From Ampullaceana balthica (lineage: Eukaryota; Mollusca; Gastropoda; Lymnaeidae), in assembly GCA_944989445.1 (NCBI GenBank), contig CALYLW010000057.1, positions 1,162,984 to 1,226,983 of the forward strand: a DNA stretch of 64,000 bases, read 5' to 3'. Made by a program: the position numbers and the translations under genes. This document shows positions 1 to 11,850 of this stretch, in pieces. Under the pieces are notes generated by a model. The model had not been told where the DNA came from. It did not search any database and was given only the letters and a program-made list of their open reading frames with translations. How positions within the stretch are numbered: position 1 is the stretch's first letter; each line of letters starts with the position of its first letter.

Positions 1-3
<3 letters not shown>

Positions 4-72
<69 letters not shown>
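4..72. repeat. (CA)n microsatellite
   Basis: About 34 perfect CA dinucleotides at the left edge of the window. It is a simple repeat with alternating purine and pyrimidine. Confidence 0.97.
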
Positions 73-73
<1 letters not shown>

Positions 74-289
74 CCAAGGAGCAGACAGATCAATGTCTCC
101 AATTATTGGGTCACGTGTTTCATCCATTGAGTCTAGTCTGGTCTTCACCACCCTCCCCCAACACACTCCCAGCCCGCTAATTGGCCAGCAAACAGGCATC
201 TAAATAGCCCCATCAAAACGTATTTTCTTCTACTTGAAGATTTTATTATTGGAGATGATAGGCCAAAACCTGGCACGCAACTTTTGGAA

Positions 290-577
290 CTTGACTCAAC
301 ACTCGATGAATACAACAAACCTTAACTGAGTTTGGAGTTTAACTCAACATTCTAAGGCATATACAACACACCTTTACCATCTTTTTGTTCAACTTAACGC
401 ACTTCGATATATACAACATACCTTAACTGAGTTTGGAGTTTAACTCAACATTCTAAGGCATATACAACACACCTTTACCATCTTTTTGTTCAACTTAACG
501 CACTTCGATATATACAACATACCTTAACTGAGTTTGGAGTTTAACTCAACATTCTAAGGCATATACAACACACCTTC
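290..577. repeat. 101-bp tandem repeat, about 2.5-3 copies
   Basis: The unit begins CCTTAACTGAGTTTGG and recurs at 320, 421 and 522, an exact 101-bp spacing. The copies are almost identical. A degenerate related stretch precedes the first full copy. Confidence 0.9.
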
Positions 578-773
578 ACAATGGCAGGTCTCTTTCACTC
601 AACATAAATGCAACATTTTTAGTTTTTGTTACTACCCCACAACAAGACAGCGTAAAAAATAGATAACATTGTAACATTTAGAATATTTTCTCGACTGCAT
701 TATATTTGAATTTAGAAAAAAAAATTAAAGGATTTATGTAGCCACGCGAGCGTCTCTTGGTGAAGAATCTGAT

Positions 774-888
774 ATCTATCTACGGAGATCCATAAATCTA
801 TCTACGTAGATCCATACATCTATCCATAGACTCCCTGACATATATCCATGGACTCCCTGACATCTATCCATGGACTCCCTGTTATCAA
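774..888. repeat. 22-bp degenerate minisatellite
   Basis: Two units beginning ATCTATCTACG are followed by three units of ATCCATGGACTCCCTGACAT type at 822, 844 and 866. All have a 22-bp period, so the array has two subtypes. Confidence 0.8.
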
Positions 889-1582
889 TCCATGATGCCA
901 CTAGCCCACATATGTTAAAAAACCCTACCCTTACAAACATCCCCCATTTTGCGCCAGGCAATTCTTGGTCAAGCGAAAGATATGTTCAGCCGTCTTATAT
1001 GAACACAGTTTCGAACAACGACCTGAACCATTGCTAAAGCCCACTTTTAAATTTGGGTCAGAGTCATCTATATTCCCCTCACACAACTTATTATTTTAAA
1101 AATCATAAAAATACGAAACACCAGCAGAGTCCAACAAGATTCTCTTCCCGCCACGCGCCATTTTGTTCACGAGAGTTTCTTAACGAGACCCCATTAGCGT
1201 GTACTTTTAATAACGTGACTTCATCGTCTGCATCTTATTCGGTTATTAGAAAAAAATGAAAAATTTATTGCTAGAGATTATGCTCCATTTCACAACACTT
1301 TATTTCAATCATAAAGGGTTCCCTTGTACTACATCTTATCAACGCCCTCCAGACAATCCCTGACCTTAAACTCTTATCGTCAGATGAGTGCACCCGTCAC
1401 TTGTCACTCGTGTCAACGCATTTCTCGGTTAATCTTTGGCTGCAGGTCATTTTTAAAAATGCTTTCTTAAATTACAAATATGAAGGTTCGAGAGTAGTAA
1501 AATCATTTTATAACATCCAAAAACCTGAAAACATGTAAATCTGTAAACATGTAAATCTGTTATCATGTACAGAGTCGCGGCT
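889..1582. other. AT-rich unique sequence, no gene recognised
   Basis: Only short open frames without recognisable motifs are present. I see no RNA gene or transposon end in this stretch. Confidence 0.5.
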
Positions 1583-2080
1583 AGAATCATGAACCCATAT
1601 CGGTGATCTGTGGATAATCATGAGACCAAATCGGTGGTGGATAATCATGAGACCATATCGGTGAGCTTTGGATAATCACGAGACCATATCGGTGAGCTGT
1701 GGATAATCATGAGACCATATCGGAGAGTTGTGGATAATCATGAGACCATATCGGTGAGCTGTGGATAATCATGAGACCATATCGGTGAGCTGTGGATAAT
1801 CATGAGACCATATCGGTGAGCTGTGAATAATCATGAGGCCATATAGGTGAGTTGTGGATAATCATGAGACCATATCGGTGAGCTGTGGATAATCATGAGA
1901 CCATATCGGTTAGCTGTGGATAATTATGAGACCATATCGGTGAGCTGTGGATAATCATGAGACCATATCGGTGAGCTGTGGATAATCATGAGACCATATC
2001 GGTGAGCTGTGGATAATCATGAGACCATATCGGTGAGCTGTGGATAATCATGAGACCATATCAGTGAGCTTTGAATAATC
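1583..2080. repeat. 31-bp minisatellite, about 16 copies
   Basis: The unit is roughly GTGGATAATCATGAGACCAT plus ATCGGTGAGCT. Copies differ by single bases and one copy is shortened (near 1630). The array abuts the broken hAT transposase fragment at 2063-2297 and may have expanded at its edge. Confidence 0.95.
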
Positions 2081-2297
2081 CTGCCCCTTTTCATTTAAAA
2101 ATATCTTAATTTCATCCAAGCAGCTTACAAATCTCTAAAACCCGTCCTCTGCTCAACCATCCGACATTATTGTACAAAAGAAAAGTGTTATACTGCGCTT
2201 GAACTTCATCAAAAAGTGCTTCAAACTGTCGACAATTAAGAGCTTCAGCCATGATGTAATTCACCATTTTGGTGAACATCTTTGAGATCATCGTCTT
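2063..2297 (-). pseudogene. hAT transposase fragment (ZBED5/GTF2IRD2-like), minus strand
   Basis: Read on the minus strand, this encodes a segment with VNYIMAEALNCRQF followed by WLSRGRVLEICKLL. These match the region of hAT transposases domesticated in ZBED5, SCAND3 and GTF2IRD2, where the family pattern is NFIRxxxLNHRQF and then RWLSRGKVL. Here the Arg before WLSRG is Gly. The frame breaks just after ICKLL: the expected continuation (DEIKIFLNEKG) lies in another frame and runs into the 31-bp array. No catalytic DDE residues fall in the remnant and no matching terminal repeats could be paired with it. It is a fossil that makes no transposase. The family assignment is from memory of these motifs, not a search. 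Confidence 0.72.
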
Positions 2298-2840
2298 ATA
2301 TTTTGGCAGCAGTCCCGGCACAAAGATCTTCTTGGTGAACAGGAGCGGCCTTTGGGGGTGGCAGCTGGGACAATCGCCCCAGGCCCAGCGCTTAAGGGGG
2401 CCCCGCGTTTCAGACTTGAGACTATATTTTAGTAACAAAAGAGCCGGCAGATATTGCACTACTGAGTTTGCGCAAGAATTGATCTAATTTAGGGGGGTCC
2501 CACGGGGTCATTGTTGCACCGGGCCTCGCGCGTATCTAACGCCGCATCTGTTGGTGAATGAGACAATGAAACTTTGGAAAAGAATATCTCTTAATAAAAA
2601 CTTAATAAACGGCTTCTTTAACCAAAAAAAAACTTTAAGAAACCACGTCGTTCCTAACACTCAAGGCACACCAGCACTAGTAAATGAAATTTCTTGTTCT
2701 GGTTTTATGTCTTGCAAGAAAAAGAAGCTTCCATCACAACATTGTAAATATCTAATCCTTGTGTTCTTTCGGGCAAAGATGTCAATTTTACCAGCTCTTC
2801 TCTCATCATATTACCAACAGCATAACGCACAATTGCGAGG
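2298..2840. other. Possible hAT-related flank and unassigned sequence
   Basis: A GC-rich block around 2330-2530 (runs such as GGGGGCCCC, and a CACCGGGCC stretch near 2517) contrasts with its AT-rich surroundings and resembles the ends of hAT non-autonomous elements. I could not pair two ends. The rest shows no gene. Confidence 0.3.
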
Positions 2841-4240
2841 TTATTTATGTGTGTGACTGGTTATTTATGTGTGTGACTGGTTATTTATGTGTGTGACTGG
2901 TTATTTATGTGTGTGACTGGTTATTTATGTGTGTGACTGGTTATTTATGTGTGTGACTGGTTATTTATGTGTGTGAATGGTTATTTATGTGTGTGAATGG
3001 TTATTTATGTGTGTGACTGGTTATTTATGTGTGTGAATGGTTATTTATGTGTGTGACTGGTTATTTATGTGTGTGACTGGTTATTTATGTGTGTGAATGG
3101 TTATTTATGTGTGTGACTGGTTATTTATGTGTGTGAATGGTTATTTATGTGTGTGACTGGTTATTTATGTGTGTGACTGGTTATTTATGTGTGTGAATGG
3201 TTATTTATGTGTGTGACTGGTTATTTATGTGTGTGAATGGTTATTTATGTGTGTGACTGGTTATTTATGTGTGTGAATGGTTATTTATGTGTGTGACTGG
3301 TTATTTATGTGTGTGAATGGTTATTTATGTGTGTGACTGGTTATTTATGTGTGTGACTGGTTATTTATGTGTGTGAATGGTTATTTATGTGTGTGAATGG
3401 TTATTTATGTGTGTGACTGGTTATTTATGTGTGTGAATGGTTATTTATGTGTGTGACTGGTTATTTATGTGTGTGAATGGTTATTTATGTGTGTGACTGG
3501 TTATTTATGTGTGTGACTGGTTATTTATGTGTGTGACTGGTTATTTATGTGTGTGAATGGTTATTTATGTGTGTGACTGGTTATTTATGTGTGTGAATGG
3601 TTATTTATGTGTGTGACTGGTTATTTATGTGTGTGACTGGTTATTTATGTGTGTGACTGGTTATTTATGTGTGTGGCTGGTTATTTATGTGTGTGAATGG
3701 TTATTTATGTGTGTGAATGGTTATTTATGTGTGTGACTGGTTATTTATGTGTGTGACTGGTTATTTATGTGTGTGACTGGTTATTTATGTGTGTGACTGG
3801 TTATTTATGTGTGTGACTGGTTATTTATGTGTGTGACTGGTTATTTATGTGTGTGACTGGTTATTTATGTGTGTGACTGGTTATTTATGTGTGTGACTGG
3901 TTATTTATGTGTGTGACTGGTTATTTATGTGTGTGGCTGGTTATTTATGTGTGTGACTGGTTATTTATGTGTGTGAATGGTTATTTATGTGTGTGAATGG
4001 TTATTTATGTGTGTGACTGGTTATTTATGTGTGTGACTGGTTATTTATGTGTGTGAATGGTTATTTATGTGTGTGACTGGTTATTTATGTGTGTGACTGG
4101 TTATTTATGTGTGTGGCTGGTTATTTATGTGTGTGACTGGTTATTTATGTGTGTGAATGGTTATTTATGTGTGTGAATGGTTATTTATGTGTGTGACTGG
4201 TTATTTATGTGTGTGACTGGTTATTTATGTGTGTGGCTGG
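2841..4240. repeat. 20-bp minisatellite, 70 copies
   Basis: The unit is TTATTTATGTGTGTGACTGG. It occurs 70 times in perfect register over exactly 1,400 bp with no length change. Variation is almost confined to two adjacent bases of the unit, giving GACTGG, GAATGG or GGCTGG endings. The period is not a multiple of three and the + strand has in-frame stops, so it is not coding. Confidence 0.98.
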
Positions 4241-4504
4241 TTATTTATATCGGTGCTTTCATCCAAGCACATCTATCAGTAAAATTTAAAAGCTGGCTGT
4301 TGTTAGATGGTTTGTTTTATAAAAATAATGACCAAAAAAAAACCCCAACATATAATTCCCCAATTTCCCTTCAATAAAAACCTTCTATTCAGCTTCATCA
4401 AGTTTGACATTTAAGTGAAACGTTCAAGAACAGACTAAAACGCTTATTTAAATTACATAGTATAACTTTATTTGTGATTTTTATTTATTAAGGAAGTAAT
4501 ATTA

Positions 4505-4573
4505 AGTCGCGTGCCGGCTGATGAGGCTCTGCGTGCCGACGGTGGCACGCGTGCCATAGGTTCACCATCACTG
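4505..4573. mobile_element. Possible terminal end of a hAT element
   Basis: The stretch ends GGTTCACCATCACTG. Reversed, this starts CAGTGATGGTGAACC, resembling a hAT terminus (CAGTG-type end followed by a GC-rich subterminal block, here GGCACGCGTGCC). No partner end was found, so this is a solo remnant. Confidence 0.4.
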
Positions 4574-4734
4574 ATCTTCATGCCGCTACCGAACTATATT
4601 AATATTTTAATTTCCCACTTCTTTTACACCGGAGTTTATGTTATCGAAAATATTTAAATTCCCGTAAAAATGAAATTGAAAGCCTTACACGTGATTCGAG
4701 TTTTGTCGCGTTAGAAATAATCTCATTTAGCGGC

Positions 4735-4786
4735 AGATTCGGGAACACAACCAGTTTTAGAGATTCGGGAACACAACCAGTTTTAG
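4735..4786. repeat. 26-bp perfect tandem duplication
   Basis: The unit beginning AGATTCGGGAACACAACC occurs twice in direct succession with no mismatch. Confidence 0.95.
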
Positions 4787-6754
4787 TTATTTATATAGCA
4801 GCTAGCCTCTTGTTGACTGTTAACACAACAAAGGCGTAGATTGTCCACAGCACTTCGACCCCATCACGATTCGATAGAGAATGTTAGCCTTCCACTGAAA
4901 CAATGTATTAAAAACTGTTATTAGTGATGTGTTTACAACTGACGGGAATCAAACGCAACGATTTTTTTAAATGATTTTGAAATTTAAGAAATGTTACGAA
5001 ACGGTGTTCTTATCAGAGTTTTATAGCCTACCCTTTTAAATAACTGGCATCCGTCCGTTCGTTCATCCTTCCGTCAGTCTGTCTAAATCTTGTAGTCATA
5101 TTTTCATCCACTTCATGTGGTCCGAGTTAGCTTAAATTTCCGCTGACTAATCGTGAAGCAGCCATTACCAATTAATAATAGTCAATTAATTAGTATAACG
5201 AGGCTATATATTTTAGCCAATAGTTGAAATTCAACTGATTTTGTATTTATAATCTTACTTCACATCCCGGGTAGCAGGAAATGTTTCTTTCTTTCGTTCT
5301 TGTCCTTATGCGAACTAAAGCGTCTACTTCAAAAATTGTATGCATTTAAATATGCATGCATATATTTTTCAATCGTATCTCTTGTGCTTTTTCTAAGACA
5401 CTCTATTGGATGGATATTATGTTCTGAAAACTCGCTGGTCACTTTGGACACCTCCCAGCGATGTCGGGGGCAGGGCGTTGAATCAACGGATACGCCACTG
5501 TTTCTGGGGCGAGGCCGAACATTGCGACAGTTTCAATATATCTGTTTGGGTTTAGATTGTCCAAGAAATGGAATAAGTTGACCAACCACACACCGTCCAT
5601 CCTTGTGTCCCCCTGGGTCTTTCTCCGACGACTGATAATCTCCCATAGGTCTGTCCGGCTGGATGGTAGCAGAGTTACGTGCTTTTCCCCTGACTGTCCT
5701 GGTAACTGACCAGCGCCCATAACCCTGGCCCATAACTTCTCTTCATTTTTTAAAATAAAAAAAGTTGATTTCTGTTTCTCCCCACGAGAAGTAATAATTC
5801 TGAATGGAAACTTTCACAGTGCGATATCAAAGGCTTGGTAATTATTGTGTGGCGGTGCTTTAATTTTAAAGCTGAAATTTTTATGTGGTGTCTCCCTCTC
5901 TACCCTCACCCCACCACGGGTGACGTCAGACTGTAACCATAGAGACGTCGCCATTTTATGGAACTCTAACTGTGAATTTAAGTATGACGTAACAGAAATG
6001 GCATACATTATTTATTTCCCCTTTCCACAAACGAAGGCGTGAGATTTGGCAGCCATGTTGCTGATTTCCTTCTGGGGATAGGGGTCTGATTTAGCTGCTC
6101 CCCCCCCCCACCCTGAGGGGCGCACAAACAAAATGCGGTGTGAAATCCATTGGTTGTACCGTCTGCAAAATAACAAAATCGTGTGCGAAGTTGCACAGCA
6201 TCCATTTTTTAGCGCACAATCTTACACAACAGATATCATATCATCCTGAACCGAATTTGCTGCACGGTAATTCTAAACTGCTGCGTGGCGTTGGTCACAT
6301 ATCTGCGCAGCCGCGCAACTTAAACGGAACAATTTGGATAAGGGAACAAGAGTGCTAAAATGTGAGTGAACGCATGACTTCACGTACATCAATCATACAG
6401 TATTGCAAACATAATAATATGATTGAATTCGTATAGTTGAGAAGATGTTTGACCTAATTCTATCGGCTTTTCCTATGGGATTTCCCAGAAAACTGAAGTA
6501 AGCGATACATTATCTCATCCATCTACATTCCAGAAGAGTCTTTTAATCTTCACAAGGGATTTCTCTTCCCCCTCAAAACAACACGTCACATATCTGTTTA
6601 ATTTTTATTTAACATTCTTGAGAATTGCAGTTGGTAAAATTTTTACTTTTCGGTATTAAAAAATTGTAGAATAAATCGAAAAAAACAATTAGAGTAGCGA
6701 AAGATGTTTGACGCCTTGAAAGACGTTGTAATTAGGATATATAGAGATAGCGTG

Positions 6755-6757
<3 letters not shown>
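4787..6757. other. Unassigned sequence, no gene recognised
   Basis: There are several open frames of 60-93 codons on both strands, overlapping each other, with no domain or motif I recognise. The frames at 5300-5733 are mutual shadows. Confidence 0.45.
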
Positions 6758-6843
<86 letters not shown>

Positions 6844-7700
6844 AGAGAGGAAGACAGAGAGAGTGAGAGACGGGGAGACAGACAGAGAAAGAGAGGGAGA
6901 GAGAGATATGGGGGAGAGAGAGAGGGGAATACAGAGAGAGTGAAAGATGGGGAGACAGACAGAGAAAGAGAGTGAGACAGAGATATGGGGGAGAGAGAGA
7001 GAGAGGAAGACAGAGAGAGTGAAAGATGGGGATACAGACAGAGAAAGAGAGGTAGACAGAGATAGAGGGGGGAGAGAGAGGAAGACAGAGAGAGAGTGAG
7101 AGACGGGGAGACAGACAGAGAAAGAGAGTGAGACAGAGATAGGGGGAGAGAGAGAGAGAGAGGAAGACAGAGAGAGTGAAAGACGGGGAGACAGACAGAG
7201 AAAGAGAGTGAGACAGAGATAGGGGGAGAGCGAGAGAGGAAGACAGAGAGAGAGTGAGAGACGGGGAGACATACAGGGAAAGAGAGGTAGACAGAGATAG
7301 GGGGAAGAGAGAGAGAGGAAGACAGAGAGAGTGAAAGATGGGGAGACAGACAGAGAAAGAGAGGGAGACAGAGATAGAGGGGGGAGAGAGGAAGACAGAG
7401 AGAGAGTGAGAGACGGGGAGACAGACAGAGAAAGAGAGGGAGACAGAGATAGAGGGGGGGAGAGAGAGGAAGACAGAGAGAGAGTGAGAGACGGGGAGAC
7501 AGACAGAGAAAGAGAGTGAGACAGAGAGAGAGGGAGAGAGAGAGAGAGAGGAAGACAGAGAGAGTGAGAGACGGGGAGACAGACCGAGAAAGATAGTGAG
7601 ACAGAGAGAGAGGGGGAGAGAGAGAGAGGAAGACAGAGAGAGTGAGAGATGGGGAGACAGACAGAGAAAGAGAGCGAGACACAGAGAGATAGAAAGAGAA
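6758..7700. repeat. Homopurine GA-rich complex satellite
   Basis: About 0.9 kb is almost purely A and G on the + strand. After an initial GA microsatellite it settles into an imperfect unit of roughly 75-80 bp containing GAAGACAGAGAGAGTGAGAG, GGGGAGACAGACAGAG and a G-run. Very long Ser/Leu frames on the minus strand follow only from the CT composition and are not genes. Polypurine mirror tracts like this can form triplex (H-DNA) structures. Confidence 0.95.
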
Positions 7701-8015
7701 AAAAAGAAGTCCAGATTATACCATTGTCATTTCAAGTTCATAGTAACGACGGTGTTTGTCATCGAAATATCTACGCACTTTAATCCTCCAAATCCGACGA
7801 GGTGAATAACCTTGCTATCCAAGTCTTCATTATTTTTTTTTGTGAAAGGAAAGCCAGAAAAGAATTACCCGATAAAAGTGCGTTCAGGAGTGATGTATAT
7901 TTTTGAAAGGGACGCTTTTTAGATCGTTAAAATAAAATTCTCGTTTCCATTTCTGACTTGAGTAAGTCTCAACATTGACATTAGATGGAATTGGAGAGAA
8001 TGATTTAATGACTCA
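7701..8015. other. Unassigned AT-rich spacer
   Basis: No gene, transposon end or RNA gene is recognised between the GA satellite and the next small array. Confidence 0.5.
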
Positions 8016-8101
8016 CCTCAGTGAGTCTCAAGCCTAACCTCAGTGAGTCTCAAGCCTAACCTCAGTGAGTCTCAAGCCTAACCTCAGTGAGTCTCAAGCC
8101 A
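8016..8101. repeat. 22-bp tandem repeat, 4 copies
   Basis: The unit CCTCAGTGAGTCTCAAGCC plus TAA repeats four times without change. Confidence 0.95.
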
Positions 8102-8896
8102 GTCGTTTGAGGAGGTATAGGAGGTCTCCTTACACTTCTCAGGGCTTCCTCATGCCCTTCTGAGGACCTCCGTTTAGACTTCTAGGAGCCCCAAGTTGTA
8201 TTACGAAGAAATTACAATTTGTATCGAGAAGCATTCATAAGAACGATAATTATGAATTGAAGGGTTTTCCTTTTTTGGTCTAATTTCGAAATTCTATGAT
8301 TTTCCTCATGCCATAATCTTTTCTGATGGTGTTAATGTAAATGAATGTGTTCCAGCCATGACAGTCGTATAGCCATTTGTTTGTCTGCATCCTATTATAT
8401 ATTAATGTCATCAGCTTTTAGCTCACTTACAATGATAATGTCAGAAATTACGTAATGGGTTGTTAAACTCCCTGAAGTTAGATTAATTAAATCCTGATTG
8501 GCTACTTTGTTATTCAGTTTCTGCCAATTATTTAATCCGTGATATAAGCAAAAATTCGATTTAATTCCATGTGTTTATGTTACAAAAAGAGACACTTTAA
8601 TCACATCAAGAATGCTCCAGAAGAAGAATGAACCCTTTAAGTGCGTAACACATTTCTTCCGCAAGTTGACATTAGCATTCTGACGTTATCCGCCTCATCT
8701 CTCCATCTTGTTTAAGATCTGTGACTGATCTGCTATAATTAATTGTTCATATTATATATCGGATTTTCTCCCAATCTCGCTCCACTAATCGCAAATGTTC
8801 AAGGATATAAACTTTCGGGACATTTCCTCATGTTGTTAAACTCCCTGAAGTTAGCTGGCATTTGATTGGTTGTTTAGTGAGTTGTATCGGTTACAG
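8102..8896. other. Unassigned sequence with a short dispersed duplicate
   Basis: The stretch TTGTTAAACTCCCTGAAGTT occurs near 8460 and again near 8833, each followed by AG, in otherwise different surroundings. No coding motif is seen. Confidence 0.5.
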
Positions 8897-9970
8897 TTAA
8901 TTACAACTGGAGCAGCTGACAAAGTTAAAGTACCAACCACAGGTCCCAGGACACCAGTGTGACGTAATTACAACTGGAGCAGCTGACAAAGTTAAAGTAC
9001 CAACCACAGGTCCCAGGACACCAGTGTGACGTAATTACAACTGGAGCAGCTGACAAAGTTAAAGTACCAACCACAGGTCACAGCACACCAGTGTGACGTA
9101 ATTACAACAGGAGCAGCTGACAAAGTTAAAGTACCAACCACAGGTCACAGCACACCAGTGTGACGTAATTACAATAGGAGCAGCTGACAAAGTTAAAGTA
9201 CCAACCACAGGTAACAGCACACCAGTGCGACGTAATTACAACAGGAGCAGCTGACAAAGTTAAAGTACCAACCACAGGTCACAGCACACCAGTGCGACGT
9301 AATTACAACTGGAGCAGCTGACAAAGTTAAAGTACCAACCACAGGTCACAGCACACCAGTGCGACGTAATTACAACAGGAGCAGCTGACAAAGTTAAAGT
9401 ACCAACCACAGGTCACAGCACACCAGTGCGACGTAATTACAACAGGAGCAGCTGACAAAGTTAAAGTACCAACCACAGGTCACAGCACACCAGTGCGACG
9501 TAATTACAACAGGAGCAGCTGACAAAGTTAAAGTACCAACCACAGGTCACAGCACACCAGTGTGACGTAATTACAACAGGAGCAGCTGACAAAGTTAAAG
9601 TACCAACCACAGGTCACAGCACACCAGTGCGACGTAATTACAACTGGAGCAGCTGACAAAGTTAAAGTACCAACCACAGGTCACAGCACACCAGTGCGAC
9701 GTAATTACAACTGGAGCAGCTGACAAAGTTAAAGTACCAACCACAGGTCACAGCACACCAGTGCGACGTAATTACAACAGGAGCAGCTGACAAAGTTAAA
9801 GTACCAACCACAGGTCACAACACACCAGTGTGACGTTATTACAACAGGAGCAGCTGACAAAGTTAAAGTACCAACCACAGGTCACAGCACACCAGTGTGA
9901 CGTAATTACAACAGGAGCAGCTGACAAAGTTAAAGTACCAACCACAGGTCCCAGGACACCACTGTGACGT
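8897..9970. repeat. 67-bp satellite, 16 copies
   Basis: Each 67-bp unit contains GTAATTACAAC, GGAGCAGCTGACAAAG and AAGTACCAACCACAGG. The first two units and the last unit carry a CCCAGGACACC variant, while the interior units carry CACAGCACACC. Each unit has a CAGCTG E-box core. The junction between units reads TGACGTAA in some copies and CGACGTAA in others. Confidence 0.97.
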
Positions 9971-10266
9971 TCTCAAACTACTTCAGTCACTCGGTGTTTC
10001 AGTTCAGCAGCATTAGTATGAGAAAAGTCTTGATGTAATACGGAACTTGAAGCCTTATCAGTATAAACGTTCACATTTTTTAAGTTCCTGTTTTATTATT
10101 TTATTTTTGAAGATAACTCCTTCAATTCTTCGGTTGATTTATTCCTTGGTTTGTCTTTCATTTAGATAAAAAGCTACCATTTTCTTTTATCCTGATAAAG
10201 GAAGAGGATTTTCCCACCCCTGTCAATGTGAATTCCCCCCCTCCCCTCCCAACCTCACGTGCCACA

Positions 10267-10342
10267 CCGATGATATCTTATCTTATCTGTTTACAGACGC
10301 TCCTTCTATACAGAAGATTATTGCGTCCTACGCTTATCTATA
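10267..10342 (-). mobile_element. 3' end fragment of LINE family 1
   Basis: On the minus strand this matches the last roughly 75 bp of the LINE that ends near 13546: GCGTAGGACGCAATAATC, CTGTATAGAAGGAGCGTC and a CAGATAAGATAAGAT tail. It is a severely 5'-truncated insertion. ATGATA occurs on both sides and could be part of a target duplication, but that is weak. Confidence 0.8.
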
Positions 10343-10884
10343 ATAATGATAATTATTATTTAAAGATGGATTGTTCGATTTTAATTATTTTTTTGGTAAT
10401 TTATATAATTTTTTATTTTTATTCTCTGTTTATGTAATTTTGAAAGGCATCATCAGAAGCGTGACGTCACGTTCCGGCATCTTGATTGTAATGAGAGACA
10501 TGGAGTCGGATGTTTTATTAAAAAAATTATTCTTGGGCATGTTTTCATCATTTCATCAAACCAGGAGCAATAAAAGTGCATAACTGAAGCAGATCAAGTG
10601 GCAAGTCATCATCCAAACACGCTCTGCGCCCTCGACCAGGAAAAGATCAAACACACGAGAATGTGGTGATGGCTTCTGGCTCCTGCTGTAGGAGACTGCT
10701 GGACATTGAGTCGTCAATTGTTGCGTCCATTTTTAAAAAAAAATTGGGATGGGCCGCGAGTGTAGGAAGTTGGGCACTTTTTTGTGTGCCCCTGCTATCC
10801 ATTAACAGTTTATATTTTGACATAGTTATTGCCCGATAAACAGCCCCCCTCCCGTCTTTGACGTTACCATAGAACCAGCCTTCG

Positions 10885-10970
10885 TTACAGTCTAGTCTTA
10901 TAAGTGTTACAGTCTAGTCTTATAAGTGTTACAGTCTAGTCTTGTAAGTGTTACAGTCTAGTTTTATTTT
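10885..10970. repeat. 22-bp tandem repeat, about 4 copies
   Basis: The unit TTACAGTCTAGTCTTATAAG plus TG repeats, with one base change in the third copy and a divergent fourth copy. Confidence 0.9.
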
Positions 10971-11582
10971 GTTGTGGAGCAAATTTCTATATATATCCCA
11001 ATTTCATTTCTGCTGGGTCACGACGGACCACTGAGCGGCATCGCAGCTACTCTTGTCTGGATTGAATGTAGTGTCTGAAAATGTGCCTTAACTGTCTTAG
11101 AAATCAACATAAATGAAAGAAAAACCCAAAACCGTGTTATTGATGTGTGTTATCTCACCATCTCATCATCTCACCATCTCATCATCTCACCATCTCACCA
11201 TCTCATCGCTGAACATCAAGTGCTTGGACGTCAAAATCCTAAAAAAGTTCAATTATTGCGTCATCCGCATACTCTTGTGTCAAAAGTCACAGGGTTTTTT
11301 TTTAATCTCGGGATAGCGTCCCTTGACTTCTCGCTCATCTTATTATCGGGCGGGAATTGGATTCTGAGATGACGACTGGTTAGGATAACCTTGTTAGCCA
11401 CTTACAAATTAACCTCCAGGACATGCTGTTTCAATATTTTGACATTTACAATATTCAATAAACAGCTGGTTAACCTCTTCAAAAATTCGGTGTTCTGGAA
11501 AATTATAGTTGAAATAAATGAAGAGTTGGAAAGTCTGCAATGAATTTGTCTTGTAAATCAACATTGTTAGAAAAATGAAAGC
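10971..11582. other. Unassigned spacer with an ATCTCACC/ATCTCATC octamer run
   Basis: About seven octamers of ATCTCACC and ATCTCATC lie at 11152-11207. No gene is recognised in the rest. Confidence 0.6.
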
Positions 11583-11850
11583 ACGGCGGTACGGTGGTCG
11601 AGTAGCATGCGCGCTCGGCTGTCGCACCGATGTCACGGGTTTGAATCTCCGTGTAGACAGGGATTTGCTCCCGGGAGCCAAGGATGTCCCCGAGTCCACC
11701 CAGATTCCGAATGGGTACCTAACACTAGTTGGGGAAGTTAAGGTGGCTGGTAAATAGCGTGATCCCTCATAGACGTAGCCAAGTGAACGCTGCGACACTT
11801 GCCAATACGTTCCAACCAGAACGTAGGACGCAATAATCTTCTTTATAGCT
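11583..11850 (+). mobile_element. tRNA-derived SINE
   Basis: The head has a Pol III A box TGGTCGAGTAG at 11595-11605, matching the TRGYNNARYNG pattern fully, and a B-box-like GGTTTGAATCT at 11638-11648 (consensus GGTTCGANTCC, two mismatches). The 33-bp gap is normal for tRNA genes. The body holds GAATGGGTACCTAACACTAG near 11708, which resembles a conserved block I recall from invertebrate SINEs. The 3' tail at 11821-11848 is nearly identical to the 3' end of LINE family 1. Such tail sharing is how SINEs borrow a LINE reverse transcriptase. Open frames across this stretch are incidental. The source tRNA cannot be named from the sequence. Confidence 0.8.

Noticed and set aside
2841..4240. CRISPR array
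   Set aside because: Units are contiguous with no unique spacers, and the genome is eukaryotic. The same holds for all other arrays here.
5300..5733. Three overlapping frames of 66-93 codons
   Set aside because: They overlap on opposite strands and match nothing I recognise; composition does not favour any one.
6643..7682. Minus-strand frames of 209 and 316 codons rich in Ser and Leu
   Set aside because: They overlap in different phases and arise from the CT-only composition of the GA satellite.
11409..11798. 129-codon minus-strand frame
   Set aside because: It lies antisense across the SINE and has no motif; the SINE explains the sequence.
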